DNA of 7,280 nt from Prosthecobacter debontii (GTDB taxonomy: Bacteria > Verrucomicrobiota > Verrucomicrobiia > Verrucomicrobiales > Akkermansiaceae), in NCBI GenBank assembly GCA_945883455.1, contig CAMCXJ010000108.1:1-7280 (forward strand). The letters are read 5' to 3'. The notes under the pieces were generated by a model that had not been told where the DNA came from, made no database searches, and worked only from the letters and a program-made list of their open reading frames with translations. The translations under genes and the position numbers were made by a program. Positions 6,201 through 7,280 of this stretch are shown here, piece after piece. How positions within the stretch are numbered: position 1 is the first letter of the stretch; each line of letters opens with the position of its first letter.

Positions 6201-6732
6201 CGGATTGTTTTCGTTCGTTGTTGGTGAATTTCCCCTCGCTCCAACCCAGATCGGCTTTCAGACCGAGGTCTTCGACCCAGTAGGCGTAGGATCCGGAATC
6301 GACCGTTACTAAGGGGACTTTCACCGAGCTCGCGGCATCCTTCCCCGTAAAAATCTGCACATCGTATGTGGCGGTAGCTGCCGTGGCATCGGCGAGGGCG
6401 GAGGGGCTATCCGAAACCAGCCAGCGCACGAAGGCTTTGGTGTCGGGCGTGGCCGGGTTGAATGTGCTCGTGTCCCAGACGCCGGTCCAGTGGGCGTGAC
6501 CTGGGGCAGCAGGCTTGGATGCAGGCAGGATTTCTGCCGCGGCGGTGATCCGCTGATCGGGCCCGAGAGATTTCTGCAGGTCGCCGATGGCCAACATGAG
6601 GGCCAAGCGGGCGTTTGCCTGTGCCACCGCCGCCGCCTGACCTTGGGTGGACGCCCGCAGCGAGATGCTGGACAACGACAGCAAGCCCACGGCGATGACC
6701 GTGAGCAGAATCATCAGCGAGAGCAGCACCAC
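3223..6732 (-). CDS. Verru_Chthon cassette protein A (large prepilin-like membrane-anchored protein)
   Basis: This is a very large protein with a single N-terminal hydrophobic helix, VLLSLMILLTVIAVGLLSLS. It is followed by the family-typical NARLALMLAIGDLQKSLGPD (~40-59) and HWTGVWDTS (~81-89), and near the C-terminus by RGPFMSLSNFINHKMG (~989-1004), SDTFRIRGYGEAR (~1087-1099) and FGRRFEIIRFRWLSPSEV at the end. These match Verru_Chthon cassette protein A, a >1000-residue protein of Verrucomicrobiota usually encoded with smaller prepilin-like partners. The N-terminus resembles type IV pilin/pseudopilin signals, so an inner-membrane or pilus-like envelope assembly is likely; the exact role is unknown. 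The given start, GTG 6732, falls inside the hydrophobic helix. The frame is open to 6858 and encodes a basic leader ending RTRSHKGFAL, whose K-G-F looks like the prepilin cleavage motif, so translation must begin further upstream. No ATG, GTG or TTG exists there in frame; CTG 6825 and ATT 6849 are the only near candidates. Confidence 0.85.
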   Translation of the reverse strand: MVLLSLMILLTVIAVGLLSLSSISLRASTQGQAAAVAQANARLALMLAIGDLQKSLGPDQRITAAAEILPASKPAAPGHAHWTGVWDTSTFNPATPDTKAFVRWLVSDSPSALADATAATATYDVQIFTGKDAASSVKVPLVTVDSGSYAYWVEDLGLKADLGWSEGKFTNNERKQSARLSAAPGPDHGSFGGSFSGKTIYPVTKTAGNPWLDNLDKALSTADIPLVMGATNQSTWLRDRRHDMTLGSRGVLADVKKGGLRRDLSIAFEMDDAAESPNTPNFNQQTTEFVGNGDTFSAPQKPAGLPVNERFLWRDSLGMPTGTGTPFAGSIPFGKSILRGPNWWALRDYANLYKRLSGSNGDYTLLARAYFPNRSSEGSPISDYHGPSGAEIWDLETSFSGRYLYRPARANYAPVNLGTSILVSMLAKNVTGASPNQTADLAVGLDPLFYFWNPYNRKIKCENLAVTLGAAFPGRVKFDVTTTGNVTTSYDQPLAVLLKNNVTSLSNGKLIFLIKGPLFIEPGEVVIASPIAAPSGGVGSGEAVLGYATDNNSGIIMTKLNGSSPFNVRLDDRVAFTFVHSRNAQGGDGGRHEMDTSLPKGTAITPASLAADITLLGEQTQHILMAIWQARNQAIGDDYLSPGADPYTTIRVRNETVSSLVNTKVIYGAHSLLIKPASPAAGGGTRRPSEMFARFNPAPSLMRRDYYNRCMPNQMYRHVTASSTFAVLKDSGIDFSGAARNTFWGLSYQSSGSIAVPMANIPSSPLFSLAAFSDANLSIMGTDPFQAVGNSWSSPLTPPSSAYGTVDTRGVGSVTGQDFSWLINDALFDRYTLSGIAPAFTIGGGGYSATGSLTDTLTQFFSADHLAAKANPVLRPHLPPGKTAAAITAELAANDGYKKMAAYSLIDGAFNVNSTSVAVWTAFLRANRNLAVDYAQNGGSDGSSGSPFPSSDSPVKLAGAKPQWSGFSRLSDAQCSALATRIVAQVKLRGPFMSLSNFINHKMGPVDAAQSYTGALQAALDLEAAAGSGINAASRAAAGDTAPYYDPNGFNGPPVLGSGTMVTTGIPGDITQADLLLPLAPRLAARSDTFRIRGYGEARSQDGTQILARATCEAVVQRFPEYLDPATDAANNEPWDEASPSGTTINAVNQKFGRRFEIIRFRWLSPSEV

Positions 6733-6888
6733 GAGGGCGAATCCTTTGTGGCTGCGAGTCCGAGCGGACGGATTGGTCCGGGATAGCTGCTCAGATCTCT
6801 TGGGATTTTTAAAGTATTTGCTCAGAGAATGGATTTTGTTTTTTTTAATAAATGCGCATCAATAACCAGGAGATTTCCACGGGATGAA

Positions 6889-6938
6889 ACGGGCGGTTAT
6901 GTAGCATTACGAGTTCGAATGTGATGTAGCTCGCCCGT
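6889..6938. promoter_or_regulatory. Inverted repeat with nested hairpin upstream of the Verru_Chthon unit
   Basis: ACGGGCG (6889-6895) and CGCCCGT (6932-6938) are perfectly complementary. Between them, CATT(A)CG (6905-6911) can pair with CGAATG (6916-6921) around a 4-nt loop, and ATGTAGC occurs twice in direct orientation (6899-6905 and 6924-6930). The arrangement suggests a structured leader RNA or a regulator site. No T-tract follows on the plus strand, so it is unlikely to be a simple terminator. Confidence 0.35.
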
Positions 6939-6960
6939 GCCGTCCATCATGTGTTTACAG

Positions 6961-6971
6961 GACGTTACGTC
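6961..6971. promoter_or_regulatory. 11-bp palindrome GACGTTACGTC, possible operator
   Basis: GACGT-T-ACGTC has perfect 5-bp arms around a single central base, too tight for an RNA hairpin, so a DNA-binding dimer site is the better reading. It lies in the divergent spacer and could serve either flanking gene. Chance occurrence cannot be excluded. Confidence 0.25.
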
Positions 6972-7107
6972 TGCATTTCGGAGAACGACTTCTTGGGGGA
7001 ATTCATCCTAAATCCCGCTGTAGTTCGGGTCGTCGCGCTGCCGAAGCTCCACTTTCAGTAAGCGCTTTTTCGTTTCCAATCCTCTGAAGTCGCCTTACTT
7101 GGGGCGC

Positions 7108-7280
7108 ATGCGGATCACGAAATTCACGGGCGGTATGGTGCAGACGAACGGTTACCTAGTGGAGACGTCGGAGGGGAATTTCCTGGTGGATGCGCCTGCC
7201 GGGATCGCGGAATGGGTGGAGGGCAGGGGAGTGAGGGTGGACTCGTTGTATCTCACCCATCAGCACTACGACCATGTCGA
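7108..7280 (+). CDS. Metallo-beta-lactamase-fold hydrolase, N-terminal part (3' end outside window)
   Basis: ATG 7108 opens a frame that runs off the right edge after 57 codons. The product begins MRITKFTGGMVQTNGYLVET and continues with EGNFLVDAP and VDSLYLTHQHYDHV. The order 'N-x-Y-L-V...L-V-D-A-x...L-T-H-x-H-x-D-H' is the defining N-terminal pattern of the metallo-beta-lactamase superfamily: THQHYDH supplies the first zinc ligands (two His, then Asp-His), and the preceding strand with its Asp packs under the metal site. Glyoxalase II-like and other hydrolytic members share this layout, so the substrate cannot be named without the remaining ~150-200 residues. A GGGG run at 7101-7104, just before the start, is a weak ribosome site. 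The gene is transcribed away from the Verru_Chthon unit. Confidence 0.85.
   Translation, partial: MRITKFTGGMVQTNGYLVETSEGNFLVDAPAGIAEWVEGRGVRVDSLYLTHQHYDHV

Larger units (their letters stand above)
6733..7107. other. Divergent intergenic region with inverted repeats
   Basis: This stretch separates the minus-strand Verru_Chthon unit from the plus-strand hydrolase and should hold both promoters. The left 126 bases (6733-6858) are probably the coding leader of the Verru_Chthon gene. The rest contains a 7-bp inverted repeat with an inner hairpin (6889-6938), an 11-bp palindrome (6961-6971), and AAGCGCTT at 7060-7067. I could not fix a confident promoter on either strand. A minus-strand frame (6897-7094) reads like protein apart from one TAG, but is not supported as a gene. 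Confidence 0.4.

Noticed and set aside
1..7280. tRNA, rRNA, CRISPR array, IS element ends or transposase
   Set aside because: I looked for and did not see regularly spaced repeats, cloverleaf-like segments, terminal inverted repeats with target duplications, or transposase motifs.

Overview
The window looks like a chromosomal segment from the Verrucomicrobiota, probably Verrucomicrobiales such as Luteolibacter or Haloferula relatives. Two things support this. An 1169-residue protein has the hallmarks of 'Verru_Chthon cassette protein A', a family essentially confined to this phylum. A neighbouring protein ends in a PEP-CTERM sorting signal, which is abundant there. The placement is by recognition of families, not by a search.

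Layout from left to right. Bases 1-332 hold the 3' end of a PEP-CTERM secreted protein (+). Bases 333-704 are a gene-poor, relatively AT-rich spacer with an exact 14-bp tandem repeat and small palindromes. Bases 705-1294 carry a BrnT/BrnA-type toxin-antitoxin locus (+). The toxin appears frameshifted near its C-terminus, while the ribbon-helix-helix antitoxin is open but lacks a conventional start at its apparent N-terminus. Bases 1378-1593 (-) are a fragment of a second copy of the secreted-protein gene found at 2469-3209, altered by a 10-bp tandem duplication. Bases 1607-2361 (+) hold a 59-codon ORF that overlaps out of frame a 234-residue protein resembling the kinase-like domain of phage and mobile-element polyvalent proteins. 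A possible two-way terminator lies in the convergent gap 2362-2468.

The right half is one minus-strand unit. The Verru_Chthon A gene (3223 to at least 6732) is followed directly by a small secreted protein (2469-3209). The two reading frames are nearly contiguous, suggesting coupled expression of envelope proteins. Cassette partners B, C and D are not seen in the window. A structured divergent intergenic region (6733-7107) separates this unit from the start of a metallo-beta-lactamase-fold hydrolase (+, 7108 to the window end).

The 669-2361 segment looks like an accessory patch: toxin-antitoxin remnant, gene fragment, and kinase-like gene with overlapping ORF, lying between a partial and a full copy of the same family. 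The strongest candidate for something undescribed is the overlapping ORF/kinase-like pair. Any function for it is inference.
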